From Micromonospora rifamycinica (GTDB taxonomy: Bacteria; Actinomycetota; Actinomycetes; Mycobacteriales; Micromonosporaceae): a stretch of DNA of 64,000 bases. Positions 41,408-51,100 of this stretch are shown in pieces; within the stretch, counting starts at the first letter, position 1; the number at the start of each line of letters is the position of its first letter. The notes below the pieces were generated by a model, which did no database searches, had not been told where the DNA came from, and worked only from the letters and a program-made list of their open reading frames with translations. The position numbers and the translations under genes are program-made. The DNA lies in contig NZ_LT607752.1 in assembly GCF_900090265.1 (NCBI RefSeq), positions 2,356,001 through 2,420,000 of the forward strand. Reading direction: 5' to 3'.

Positions 41408-43705
41408 TTGTCGATCAGTCCGGACAAGCTGCGGCACCACGACGACGAGATCGGCCGCGAGCAGGAGTACGTCTCGATGCTCTACGGCCGGCTGGACGCC
41501 ATGCGCGAGCAGGCCGGCAACCGGCTCGCCGACGCGCTGCGGGCCGGTGGCGGCGGCACCCAGCAGGACCGCTCCCAACGGGACAGCGCCCTGCGGATGT
41601 ACGCCGACCAGGTCAGGCAGTTCTCGGCGGTCGCCCAGGGGCTGGCCTTCGGCCGGCTCGACGGCACCGACGGCAGCCGGCGCTACATCGGCCGGATCGG
41701 CATCTTCGACAACGACAGTGACTACGATCCGCTGCTGATGGACTGGCGGGCACCCGCCGCCCGCCCCTTCTACCTCGCCACCGCCGCCAACCCGCAGGGG
41801 GTACGGCTGCGGCGGCACCTGCGCACCCGCGAGCGCAAGGTCACCGGCCTCAACGACGAGGTGCTGGACATCGAGTCCGCCTCCCCCACCGGTCACGAGG
41901 AGCTGACCGGTCAGGCGTCCCTGCTCGCCGCGCTCAACGCGGGGCGTACCGGCCGGATGCGGGACATCGTGGAGACCATCCAGGCCGAGCAGGACCGGAT
42001 CATCCGGGCCGACCTGGCGGGGGTGCTCGTCGTGCAGGGCGGGCCGGGGACCGGCAAGACGGCCGTCGCGCTGCACCGCGCCGCGTACCTGCTCTACACC
42101 CACCGGCAGCAGCTCTCCACCCGGGGCGTACTGCTGGTCGGGCCGAACGCCACCTTCCTGCGCTACATCTCGCAGGTGCTGCCGACGCTGGCCGAGACGG
42201 GCGCGCTGCTCAGCACCCCCGGCGACCTCTTCCCCGGGGTGAACGCCCGCCGGGCCGAGCCGGCCGGGACCGCCGCGGTCAAGGGCCGGGCGGTGCTGGC
42301 CGAGGTGCTCGCCGCCGCCGTACGCGACCGGCAGTGGGTGCCCGACGAGCCGCTGGAGATCGAGTTGCCCCAGCGGGAGGTGCTGCTGCTGGACCCGGCG
42401 ACCGTGCGCCTGGCCCGGGAGCGGGTCCGGCGCACCGGTCGACCGCACAACCTGGCCCGCGCCCAGTTCGACATCGAGATCGTGCACGCCCTGGCCGACC
42501 AGGTGGCCGAGCGGATCGGCGCCGACCCGCTCGGCGGCGACAACCTGCTGGAGGAGGCGGACCGCGCCGAGATCCGCCGGGAACTGCGCGAGGAGCCGGA
42601 GGTCACCGCCGCGCTGGACCGGCTCTGGCCGGTGCTCACCCCGCAGCAGTTCCTCGACGACCTGTACGCCTCGCCGGAGCGGATCGCCGCCGCCGCGCCG
42701 ATGCTCACCGACACCGAACGTGCCCTGCTGCACCGTCCGCCGGGCGACGGCTGGACGCCGGCCGACGTGCCGCTGCTGGACGAGAGCGCCGAGCTGCTCG
42801 GCGAGGACGAACGGGCCGCCACCGCCCGCCGGGAGCGGCTGCGCTCGTTCCAGCGTGAGTACGCCGAGGGGGTGCTGGACATCGCCCGGGGTTCCCGCTC
42901 GATCGACGTGGAGGACGACGCCGACGGTGGCGAGATCCTCGGTGTCACCGACCTGATCGACGCCGACCGGCTGCTGGAACGGCAGGAGGAGGGCGACCGG
43001 CTGACCACCGCGCAGCGGGCCGCCGCCGACCGGAGCTGGGCGTTCGGCCACGTCATCGTCGACGAGGCGCAGGAGCTGACCCCGATGGCCTGGCGGCTGC
43101 TGATGCGCCGCTGCCCGAGCCGGTCGATGACCATCGTCGGGGACGTCGCCCAGACCGGCGCGCTGGCCGGCACCCCGTCCTGGGCCGAGGCGCTGGAGCC
43201 GTACGTGGCGCAGCGGTGGCGGCTGGAGGAGCTGACCGTCAGCTACCGCACCCCGGCCGAGGTGATGGCGGTCGCCGCCGAGGTGCTCGCCGGGATCGAC
43301 CCGGCGCTGCGCCCACCCCGCTCGGTACGCCGCAGCGGCGTGCCGCCGTGGGACCGGACGGTCGCCGCCGACCGGCTCGCCGCCGAGCTGGTCGAGGCGG
43401 CCAACCGGGAGGCCGCCGGGCTGGACGAGGGGCGGCTCGGGGTGATCGTGCCGGCCGGCCGGGCCGCCGAACTGGCCGGCGCGGTGCTCGCCGCGCTGCC
43501 CGAGGCGGGGGTCGGCGAGCAGCCCGAGCTGGAGGGCCGGGTGGTGCTGCTGACCGTCGGCCAGGCCAAGGGGCTGGAGTTCGACTCGGTGCTGGTGGTC
43601 GACCCGGACGGGATCGTGGCCGAGTCCCCGCGCGGGCGCAGCGACCTCTACGTGGCGCTGACCCGCGCCACCCAGCGGCTGGGCGTGCTCCGTCCCGCCT
43701 CCTGA
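41408..43705 (+). CDS. helR: HelR-like RNA polymerase-associated UvrD-type ATPase
   Basis: A 765-residue superfamily 1 helicase-like protein. A coiled N-terminal arm (REQEYVSMLYGRLDAMREQ) precedes the motor. Walker A is GGPGTGKTA (from 211), motif II is VIVDEAQELTPMAW, motif III is MTIVGDVAQTG, and motif VI is YVALTRATQRLGVL. HelD/HelR proteins enter RNA polymerase and recycle stalled complexes; HelR can displace rifamycins. The start is a TTG at 41408 with GAGGAG 5 bases upstream; a long open frame upstream is not coding. The assignment to HelR rather than general HelD is by overall resemblance. Confidence 0.88.
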   Translation: MSISPDKLRHHDDEIGREQEYVSMLYGRLDAMREQAGNRLADALRAGGGGTQQDRSQRDSALRMYADQVRQFSAVAQGLAFGRLDGTDGSRRYIGRIGIFDNDSDYDPLLMDWRAPAARPFYLATAANPQGVRLRRHLRTRERKVTGLNDEVLDIESASPTGHEELTGQASLLAALNAGRTGRMRDIVETIQAEQDRIIRADLAGVLVVQGGPGTGKTAVALHRAAYLLYTHRQQLSTRGVLLVGPNATFLRYISQVLPTLAETGALLSTPGDLFPGVNARRAEPAGTAAVKGRAVLAEVLAAAVRDRQWVPDEPLEIELPQREVLLLDPATVRLARERVRRTGRPHNLARAQFDIEIVHALADQVAERIGADPLGGDNLLEEADRAEIRRELREEPEVTAALDRLWPVLTPQQFLDDLYASPERIAAAAPMLTDTERALLHRPPGDGWTPADVPLLDESAELLGEDERAATARRERLRSFQREYAEGVLDIARGSRSIDVEDDADGGEILGVTDLIDADRLLERQEEGDRLTTAQRAAADRSWAFGHVIVDEAQELTPMAWRLLMRRCPSRSMTIVGDVAQTGALAGTPSWAEALEPYVAQRWRLEELTVSYRTPAEVMAVAAEVLAGIDPALRPPRSVRRSGVPPWDRTVAADRLAAELVEAANREAAGLDEGRLGVIVPAGRAAELAGAVLAALPEAGVGEQPELEGRVVLLTVGQAKGLEFDSVLVVDPDGIVAESPRGRSDLYVALTRATQRLGVLRPAS

Positions 43706-43766
43706 CAGTGCTGATGTGGGGGGCGGGTCACCCGGCCGGTCTGTCCCGACCCCGCCGCCCCCGCGG

Positions 43767-44180
43767 TCAGTCGTCGGAGAAGTCACCGATCTCGACCGCG
43801 CTGGCGGCCTGGTCGCTGACGGCGCCGCCGGTCGGGGTGCTCAGGCCTCCGGTGCCGGCGTCGCCGGTGGTGGTCGGGGCCACCGTGCCCGGGTGCCGTT
43901 CGGGTTGCCGGGCGACCCGGCGCACACTGGCCGGGCCGGCGGTGCCGCCGGTGGTGGTCACCGCGCCCTGCCCTCTGGTCGGGCCGCCGTCACGCAGCAC
44001 CTCCGGGTCGATCGGCACGTCGGCCACGTCGTCCGGGTCGTCCTCCTGGATGGCCCGGGTCACGTCGACCTGGGGCACGGTCACCTCGTCGAGCGCCCCG
44101 GGGCCGTACACGCCGGCGGTGAGCCGTTCCTCGGCCTGCCGGGCGGACTGTCGCATCCTGTCGCTCTCGGCCACGTTCAT
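43767..44180 (-). CDS. hypothetical acidic, probably disordered protein
   Basis: A 137-residue protein rich in Asp, Glu, Thr, Gly and Pro (VTVPQVDVTRAIQEDDPDDVADV, then a Thr/Gly-rich tail ending VEIGDFSDD). There is no signal peptide or membrane helix and no cysteine. It is probably largely disordered and I recognise no family. ATG at 44180 follows GAGAGG closely. Confidence 0.6.
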   Translation of the reverse strand: MNVAESDRMRQSARQAEERLTAGVYGPGALDEVTVPQVDVTRAIQEDDPDDVADVPIDPEVLRDGGPTRGQGAVTTTGGTAGPASVRRVARQPERHPGTVAPTTTGDAGTGGLSTPTGGAVSDQAASAVEIGDFSDD

Positions 44181-44513
44181 CACCTCTCAGCAGTGGTGGT
44201 GGTGACCCGCTGCCTGCCCGCTGCGGTGCCGACCAAACCGGCCCCGCGCCGACGTACCACGGCGGGGGTGCCCCGGCCCGGACGTCGCCGGAACGCCTCC
44301 CAGCCCCGGTCGCGGGCCGCGGAGGGGCAGTGTCGCGGACTGCGCGCCGTGGGCCGGTCGGCGGCGACATTTTCGGTGCCGGTCGGTGTTACCTGCTCAC
44401 GGTCGGGGGGTAGACCCAGGGTGCCCCCGCCACAGCAGGTGAACCGTGCCGTGGCCGACCGCGGTAGCGGGGCGAGGGAGTGCAGGTACTCATCAAATCC
44501 TGAGGAGGACCAG

Positions 44514-44891
44514 ATGAGCACGCAGGCTGCATCCACCAGGCCCATGAACCGGCCGATGCAGGACACCGCCCAGCGCAACGCCATGATGAACGAGCAGACC
44601 CGGCAGATGCCGGCGATGCACGACGGGCACCGGGAACCGATGATGTCTCCGGGTACGGAGACCAAGCAGTCGTTCCTGACCACCGAGTTCTGGGTCTATG
44701 CCGCCGCCGTCGCGGTCGTGGTGATCTCCGCCTTCTGGCGTGGCACCACCACGAACGGCCTGAACATCAACAACCCGAACCAGGCGTGGTGGTTCCTGAC
44801 CGCCCTGACCGGCGCCTACCTGGTGAGCCGGGGCCTGGCGAAGGCGGGTTCGGCGCGGCGCTCCGGCGCGGAACGCAGGGGTCGTCGCTGA
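44514..44891 (+). CDS. small membrane protein with Met-rich N-terminus
   Basis: A 125-residue protein. The first 55 residues are polar and rich in Met and Gln (MNRPMQDTAQRNAMMNEQ, MPAMHDG). Two membrane helices follow: FWVYAAAVAVVVISAFW and AWWFLTALTGAYLVSRGLA, joined by a short loop with NGLNINNP. Similar proteins are common in actinomycetes without assigned function. ATG at 44514 follows GAGGAGGAC. A terminator lies just downstream. Confidence 0.8.
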   Translation: MSTQAASTRPMNRPMQDTAQRNAMMNEQTRQMPAMHDGHREPMMSPGTETKQSFLTTEFWVYAAAVAVVVISAFWRGTTTNGLNINNPNQAWWFLTALTGAYLVSRGLAKAGSARRSGAERRGRR

Positions 44892-44922
44892 CCACAGCTG
44901 CGCAGCGCGAGCTGCGGAGAAC

Positions 44923-44953
44923 GATGGCCCCCGGGGTTTCCCCGGGGGCCATC
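44923..44953 (+). terminator. terminator hairpin
   Basis: A perfect 13-base stem (44923-44935 with 44941-44953) and a GTTTC loop, directly after the small membrane-protein gene. Confidence 0.8.
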
Positions 44954-45096
44954 GCCGTCTTACGTCAGCCGCCGCACGCAGCGGGCGGGTGGCGGTGGGC
45001 GCCCGGCGGCCTGACCGCCTCGGAGCCGGGGCCGCCCGCCGGAGGTCGCCCACCGTCGTGGGTCACCCACCCGCGTGGTCGGTCACCGCCCGGCGG

Positions 45097-46086
45097 TCAC
45101 TCGAAGTCACCGCCGAAGTCGCCGCCGTCGTCGTCACCCTCGAAGGCGTCCTCGATCAGCTCCCCGGCGACCAGGCCGCCGGCGACGCCGAGCGCCGCGC
45201 CGGCCACCACGCCACCCATCCCCGGACCCCGGCCGTGGTGCCCGTGGCCCTGGCCGTGCATCGGGTAGCCGTGGGTGGGGGCACCGAAGCCGGAGGAGGC
45301 ACGCAGGTTGCCGTACGTCGAGGTGGTCTCGCGCAGCCAACCGTCGACGACCTGCGCCCAGTCGACCCGGTCGGCGTCGGTGTGCGCGACGGTGTAGCGG
45401 CCGAACACGTCGTGCCCGGAGCTGAGGAAGCCGCCGCGCTTGTCGCACTCCAGCACCACCTCGACCCCGTGCGGGCTGGTGACGAAGGTCAGCTCGACCT
45501 CGGAGATGGCCTGCGCGTACTGGGGCGCGGCGAAGAACTCGATCTCCTGGTAGAACGGCAGCGTCTGCTGGGAGCCCCGGATGTGGCCCCGCTCCAGGTC
45601 GGCGTGCTTGAACCGGAAACCGAGCTGCTGGAACGCGCCCAGGATGTGCTCGTGCACCGGCAGCGGGTGCACGTTCACCTGGTCCAGGTCGCTCTTGTCG
45701 ACCGCGCGGGCGATCGCCAGCTCGGTACGCAGACCCATGGTCATGCCGTGCAGGCGCTGACCGTAGACGTCGGTGATCGGGGTCTCCCACGGCACCGGGA
45801 ACTGGAACGGGATGGCGAGCTGCTGCTTCGGCGCGAGCTGGAGCGGGCCGCTGACCACCATCCGGTGGAACTCCATCACCCCGGCGTACTCGCCGTCACC
45901 GCTCTCGACCTCGACCCGGGTGACCAGGCCGAGGCCGATCTGTTCGATGTTGGCCGGGGCGTCGCCGCCGACCAGGTTCACGTTGCCGTCGAGGGTCAGG
46001 CCGGGCCGGGTGTTCGGGTTGGCCAGGACGGTGTCGACGCTGGGCCCACCGACACCGAACGCGCTCAGCATCTTCTTGAAGACCAT
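45097..46086 (-). CDS. Spo0M-like sporulation-control protein
   Basis: A 329-residue arrestin-like protein: VFKKMLSAFGVGGPSVDTVL, GLVTRVEVESGDGEY, FQFPVPWETPITDVYGQRL and VRTELAIARAVDKSD-type strands match the Spo0M fold, which influences sporulation and cell-envelope events in Bacillus. The last 50 residues are Gly/His-rich and then Asp-rich, with a hydrophobic Gly patch (MGGVVAGAALGVAGGLVAG). ATG at 46086 follows GGGAG. Its role in this organism is inferred. Confidence 0.88.
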   Translation of the reverse strand: MVFKKMLSAFGVGGPSVDTVLANPNTRPGLTLDGNVNLVGGDAPANIEQIGLGLVTRVEVESGDGEYAGVMEFHRMVVSGPLQLAPKQQLAIPFQFPVPWETPITDVYGQRLHGMTMGLRTELAIARAVDKSDLDQVNVHPLPVHEHILGAFQQLGFRFKHADLERGHIRGSQQTLPFYQEIEFFAAPQYAQAISEVELTFVTSPHGVEVVLECDKRGGFLSSGHDVFGRYTVAHTDADRVDWAQVVDGWLRETTSTYGNLRASSGFGAPTHGYPMHGQGHGHHGRGPGMGGVVAGAALGVAGGLVAGELIEDAFEGDDDGGDFGGDFE

Positions 46087-46149
46087 CGGAACTCCCGCTT
46101 CACGGTCGGCGTACTCCACCGTGGAGCACGCACGGTTACCCGGCGCACC

Positions 46150-47415
46150 CTAAACGGTAGGGCTGGGAAGTGGCTGAGAGGGCACGCCGCGGCGGGCCAG
46201 CAGGATCAGCGCCCCGGACGCCGCCACGAAGAAGACCGCCATCACCGACGCCATGGGTAGCAGGGTGGCGTACCCGAGGAGACCGGTGAGGGGCGTGACC
46301 AGCGCGCCGGCCAGGAAGCCCAGGCCACCCTGGAGGGCGGCGGCGGTGCCGGCGGAGCGTCGGCCCGCCTCCTGGGCCAGCGCGGTGGTCGCCGGCAGGG
46401 TCAGGCCCATCCCGGTGACCACCACGGCGAGTAGCGCCCACGGCACCGCCAGCGGCAACGCGGCCCGGCTGTCGACCAGGGCGACGACCAGCAGGGCGAG
46501 GGTGGCCACGGTGGACGCGGCCACCCCGACCGCCCGCAGCCGGGCCGCGCCGACCCGCACCACCAGCACCCGGAACAGCAGCCCGGAGGCGGCCATCCCG
46601 GCGGCGTTGGTGGCGAAGACGAGCGTGTAGCCAGCCTCGTCCACCCGGTAGACGGTCTGGAAGACGAACGACGACCCACCGATGTAGGTGAAGAAGCCGG
46701 CGACGGCCAGGCAGAGCACGGCGAGATGGGCGAGGAACGACCGGTCGTGCAGCAGGTCGGTCATCCGGGCCACCGCCTGGCGTGGTCCGCCGGCCTGCCG
46801 GCGGTGCGCGGGCAGCGTCTCCGGCAGCCCGACCAGCGCGGCCACCGCCATCACCGCCCCGAGCCCGGTGAGCGCGAAGAAGACGGTACGCCACGTGCCG
46901 TGGTCGAGGATCACCCCGCCGACGGCGGGTGCCAGCACCGGACCGAGGAAGGTCACCGAGGCGATGCTGCCGAACCGGGCGGCGGCCTGTGCGCCCTGCC
47001 AGGCGTCGGTCACCATGGCCCGGCCGAGCGCCAGCCCGGTGCCGGCGGCGACACCCTGGCCGAGCCGGGCGAGGACCAGGAGCCAGCCGGTCGGGGCGAC
47101 CGCGCAGACCAGCGAGAGCAGCGCGAAGACCAGGGTGCTCGCCACCACGATGCCCCGCCGGCCCCGGACGTCGCTGACCGGCCCGAGCAGGAGTTGGCCG
47201 GCGGCCATCCCGACGATGAAGGCGGTCAGGGTCAGCTGTGCCACGGTGGCGCTGGTCTCCAGGGAGCGCCGCAGCTCGGGCAGGGCGGCGATGTACGCGT
47301 CGGTGGCGAACGGCCCCACCCCGGTCAGCAGCACCAGCGCCACCATGGACGGGGTGCCCGACGGGCGGCGTCGCCGTGACGGCGTGGGCGGCGTGTCGAC
47401 CTTCGGCAGGGTCAC
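46150..47415 (-). CDS. MFS drug efflux transporter, Bcr/CflA type
   Basis: A 421-residue transporter with 12 predicted helices. The N-terminal signature FATDAYIAALPELRRSL and the loop GPVSDVRGRRGIVV (between helices 2 and 3) are typical of Bcr/CflA proton-driven exporters of drugs or sulfur compounds. A second motif is in GRAMVTDAWQG. The GTG start at 47415 has no clear ribosome site. Substrate unknown. Confidence 0.9.
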   Translation of the reverse strand: MTLPKVDTPPTPSRRRRPSGTPSMVALVLLTGVGPFATDAYIAALPELRRSLETSATVAQLTLTAFIVGMAAGQLLLGPVSDVRGRRGIVVASTLVFALLSLVCAVAPTGWLLVLARLGQGVAAGTGLALGRAMVTDAWQGAQAAARFGSIASVTFLGPVLAPAVGGVILDHGTWRTVFFALTGLGAVMAVAALVGLPETLPAHRRQAGGPRQAVARMTDLLHDRSFLAHLAVLCLAVAGFFTYIGGSSFVFQTVYRVDEAGYTLVFATNAAGMAASGLLFRVLVVRVGAARLRAVGVAASTVATLALLVVALVDSRAALPLAVPWALLAVVVTGMGLTLPATTALAQEAGRRSAGTAAALQGGLGFLAGALVTPLTGLLGYATLLPMASVMAVFFVAASGALILLARRGVPSQPLPSPTV

Positions 47416-47807
47416 CCATAGACCCTAGACGATCTGATTCGGATGGCGTCAGGGACGGTGCGGCCGGGAATCGTGCCGCCGCGCCGGCGACGTCCACTGT
47501 CAGCAGGAAAGCAGAACACGGAGAGTAACTCATACGTCCGTTTAGATGAGAATTCCGGCTTTCCTCCTGGCCGGTTGTGTTTTTTATTGACAGCTATTTG
47601 ATCGATGGATAACTTCGTGACCAGACGCTTGTCGGGCAGCAAGGGAAACACGGGGGCTGTTCGGGGATCCGGTCGTGTCGAGTCGCGACCTATATGGACC
47701 ACTGTCCAGACAGCGGATGATCTTTTCATGGTCGCCGACAGGCGACCACAACGGGGACTCGGTGCAGCAATGAACAATCGTCGCCAATTATTGGCGTGCC
47801 CAGGGGC
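47416..47807. other. AT-rich intergenic region with a sigma-70-like promoter and hairpins
   Basis: This stretch is clearly lower in GC than the window. On the plus strand TTGACA (47587-47592) is followed by a 17-base spacer and TAACTT (47610-47615). A hairpin tggtcgcc-gaca-ggcgacca lies at 47729-47748. No convincing gene is present, so it is probably a long untranslated leader or a small RNA preceding the RHS locus. Confidence 0.45.
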
Positions 47808-47987
47808 ATGCGGATGACCGCCGCCCTCACGCTCGTAGCAATTTCCCTCTTCCTGGCCATCGTGGTGCCCGCCGTCGTGCGGGCCGCGCGCCGCGTCAAC
47901 CACGACCTGGCCGTGCTGGCGGAGCTTCCCGCCGACCCGGCGGCAGGGCGCACGTCCGCCTGCCCGGAAGACACCTCGCCGGTCTGA
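47808..47987 (+). CDS. small single-pass membrane protein
   Basis: A predicted 59-residue protein: a short N-terminus, one hydrophobic helix (ALTLVAISLFLAIVVPAVV), an arginine-rich stop-transfer (RAARRVNH) and a Pro-rich tail. It lies in the same direction as the RHS gene, 142 bases ahead. ATG at 47808 is preferred over 47796. Function unknown; it might assist the RHS protein. Confidence 0.45.
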   Translation: MRMTAALTLVAISLFLAIVVPAVVRAARRVNHDLAVLAELPADPAAGRTSACPEDTSPV

Positions 47988-48129
47988 CTCTCGGCCGTTG
48001 TCGACACCCGTCCATGCGGGCGTCGTTCACGCCCGCCCTGCGCCGGGTCCATCCGGTTCAGCGTGCGGCTTTTCGGTATGGCTCCACACCAGTGGAAATC
48101 CGTCCACTGGATTCATCGGGGAGATATTT

Positions 48130-51100
48130 GTGGGTCAACGCACCATGGTCGCGGGGATGTTGTCCGCCCTGCTGACCACATCAGCACTGGTAATTCCGTC
48201 GGGTGGGGCGGCGACCGCCGCCGCACCCGCACCCGCAGGCCGGGACGGAGCGGGCAAGCCCGTCGTGTCTCCGAAGTCGAAGTCCTCGGTGTGGCTCTTC
48301 GACACGCCGGACACCACCCGGTCCCGGGGCGCCTCGCTCGCCGGGGCCGCGCCGTCGGTGCCGAAGGGCACCGGCCCGGTGCGCAACGCCACCCAACTGT
48401 CCTTCTCGCTCAGTGACCGGCTCCAGGCCAAGGTCAACGTCGGTTCGGGCAACCTGATGCTGAGCAGCACCGAGCTCACGCTGCCGGGCGTCGCGGGGGA
48501 CGTCACCGTCGGCGCCACCTTCAACAGCCTGCTGTTGGGCAGCGATCTGGCCACCGGCGCGCACGGCGCGGGCTGGCGCACCCGGGCCGGCCAGGACGTC
48601 AAGCTCTACCCGGCCGACGACGACTCGGTCACGTACGCCGCCGCCGACGGCGTGGTCGGCAAGTTCACCGCCTCCGGCTCCGGCTACTCCACGCCTGGCG
48701 AGTTCAAGGCCACCCTGGCGCACAACGGCAGCGGCTGGAAGCTCACCGAGCACGACAGCGGCCGGAAGCTGTTCTTCGGCTCCGACGGGCTGCTGGACAA
48801 GACCGAGGACCGCAACGACAACGTCACCGACGTCGCCTACAGCGGCGGACAGATGACCGGCATCACCTCCGACCGTGGCCCCACCGCGGCCCGTACGGCG
48901 GCGGCGACGTGGACCAGCGGGAAGATCAGCAAGTACCGGCAGACCGGCAGCGACGGCAGCTGGCGGGAGGTGTCGTACGCCTACGACGGCAACGGCCGCC
49001 TCCAGAAGATCCAGTCGGCGACCTGGCGCAAGGTGCTGTTCGAGTACGACACCGCCGGTGACCTCACGAAGATCACCACGAAGGACAACACCTACGTCAC
49101 CATCACCTACGACGGCCAGCACCGGGTCACCTCGCTGACCCAGGTCACCGACAACGCCACCATGCAGGGATCCACCACCCGGCTGGCATACCCCACCTCC
49201 AGCCAGACGCTGGTCGCCGACGCCCGGCAGGACATCTCGCTGGCGGTCTCGGCGGTGCCGCACACCACCTACGACCTGAACAGCAACAAGCGGGTCACCA
49301 AGGCGACCGACCCGGCCGGCAACGAGCAGAGCAAGACCTACACGCCGTACAGCGACGTGGCGACCTCGGTCAGCCCCGAGAACTCCACGGTCACCAACAC
49401 CTTCGGTGCGAACGCCGGTGAGTCGATGACCAAGTCGGAGTCCCCGACCGGGGCCAGCGCCTCCGCCGCCTACGCCAACGCCGCGACCTCGACGAACCCG
49501 ACGGCCAACTTCCAACCGTCGTCCTCGATCGACACCCAGAGCAACAGCTCCACCTACACCTACAACGGCGCGGGCAACCGCACCTCCACCGCCGACGCCC
49601 TCGCCGCCAAGGCCGAGGTCGACTACAACTCCGACGGCACCGTCAAGACCTCGACCGACCCGGCCAACACCGGCAACCCCACCAACTACAGCTACGACGG
49701 CAGCAAGCAGCTCACCACGGTCACCCCGCCGACCGGCAACGGCCTGGCGACCAGGACCATGACGTACGACCCGTACGGCCGGCTGAAGACCGTCAACGAC
49801 GGCTGCACCACCAGCTACACCTACAGCCTGGACGACCGGATCTCCCAGATCGACTACTCGGGCTGCGGCACGCAGCCGTCGGTCACCTACGACTACGGCG
49901 GCACCGGCAACCTGCTCACCCGGGTCGACGCCAGCGGCACCACGACCTGGTCGTACGACAATCTCAACCGGCTCCGCGAGCGGAACAACCCCGGCGGTGG
50001 CATCCTCACGTACGTGCCGGACGCAGTGGGCAACCTGGTGGGGCTGACCGATGGTCGGGGCACCACGACGTACTACTACAACACCCGCAACTGGCTGGTC
50101 CGGATGGACACCGCCGGGGCCACCCGCTACAACTTCCAGTACGACAAGGACGGCAACCGCACCTACACGTACTTCGCCACCAACGAGACCAACAGCAGTT
50201 GGGCGTTGCGGACCCAGACGAGGTACGACAAGTCCAACCGGCCGACCCGGATCACCGCCACCCGCAACTCGGCCAGCCCGGCCACCGTCTTCGACGTCAC
50301 CTACTGCCACGCGGAGTACACCGCAGGCCAGCCCTGCTCGACGGCCAAGGCCGACGACACCGGCCTGCGCCAGTGGCAGAAGGACGAGGTCAGCGGCGCG
50401 GTCAGCCAGTTCACCTACGACAAGGCCAACCGCCTCACCAAGGCCACCGACTACAACGGCAAGACCTACGAATACGCCTACAACAGCAACGGCAACCGCA
50501 CCAGCGTCAAGGTCGACGGCACCACCACCCAGACCCTGACCTACAACACCGCCAACCAGATCACCACCACCAACAACACCTACGACAACCGGGGCAACCA
50601 GACCCGGACCAGCACGCCGACGGTGAATCCGGTGACCTACAACCCGGCCAAGCAGATGACCGGCGCCAACAGCGGCAGCTACTCCTACGCCGGCAGCGAC
50701 CAGGTCGAACTGACCCAGACCGCCACGGCCACCCTGCGGTACGGCATGCAGGACCAGCACGGCATGCCGTGGCTGCAGTCCTGGACGGCCAACGGCTCCA
50801 CCGCCTACGTCGAACGCGACGGCACCGGCACCCCCCTGGGCCTGCGGCTCGGCTCCGTCGACCACGCCTACGTGCTCGACGCGCTGGGCTCACCGGTCGC
50901 CATCGTCAAGGCCGACGGCACCGTCTCGGCCACCTACCGCTACGACCCGTACGGCAACGGCACGACCACCGACGAGTACGACCTCAGCCAGACCAACCTC
51001 ATCCGCTACACCGGCGGCACCTACGACTCGACCACCGGGTTCACCAAACTCGGCCAGCGCTGGTACAACCCGGCCCAGGGCCGCTTCACCCAACAGGACA

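Noticed and set aside
47605..47817. 70-residue frame in the AT-rich region before the RHS locus
   Set aside because: Starts inside the predicted promoter, has no ribosome site and the product has no pattern of a real protein.
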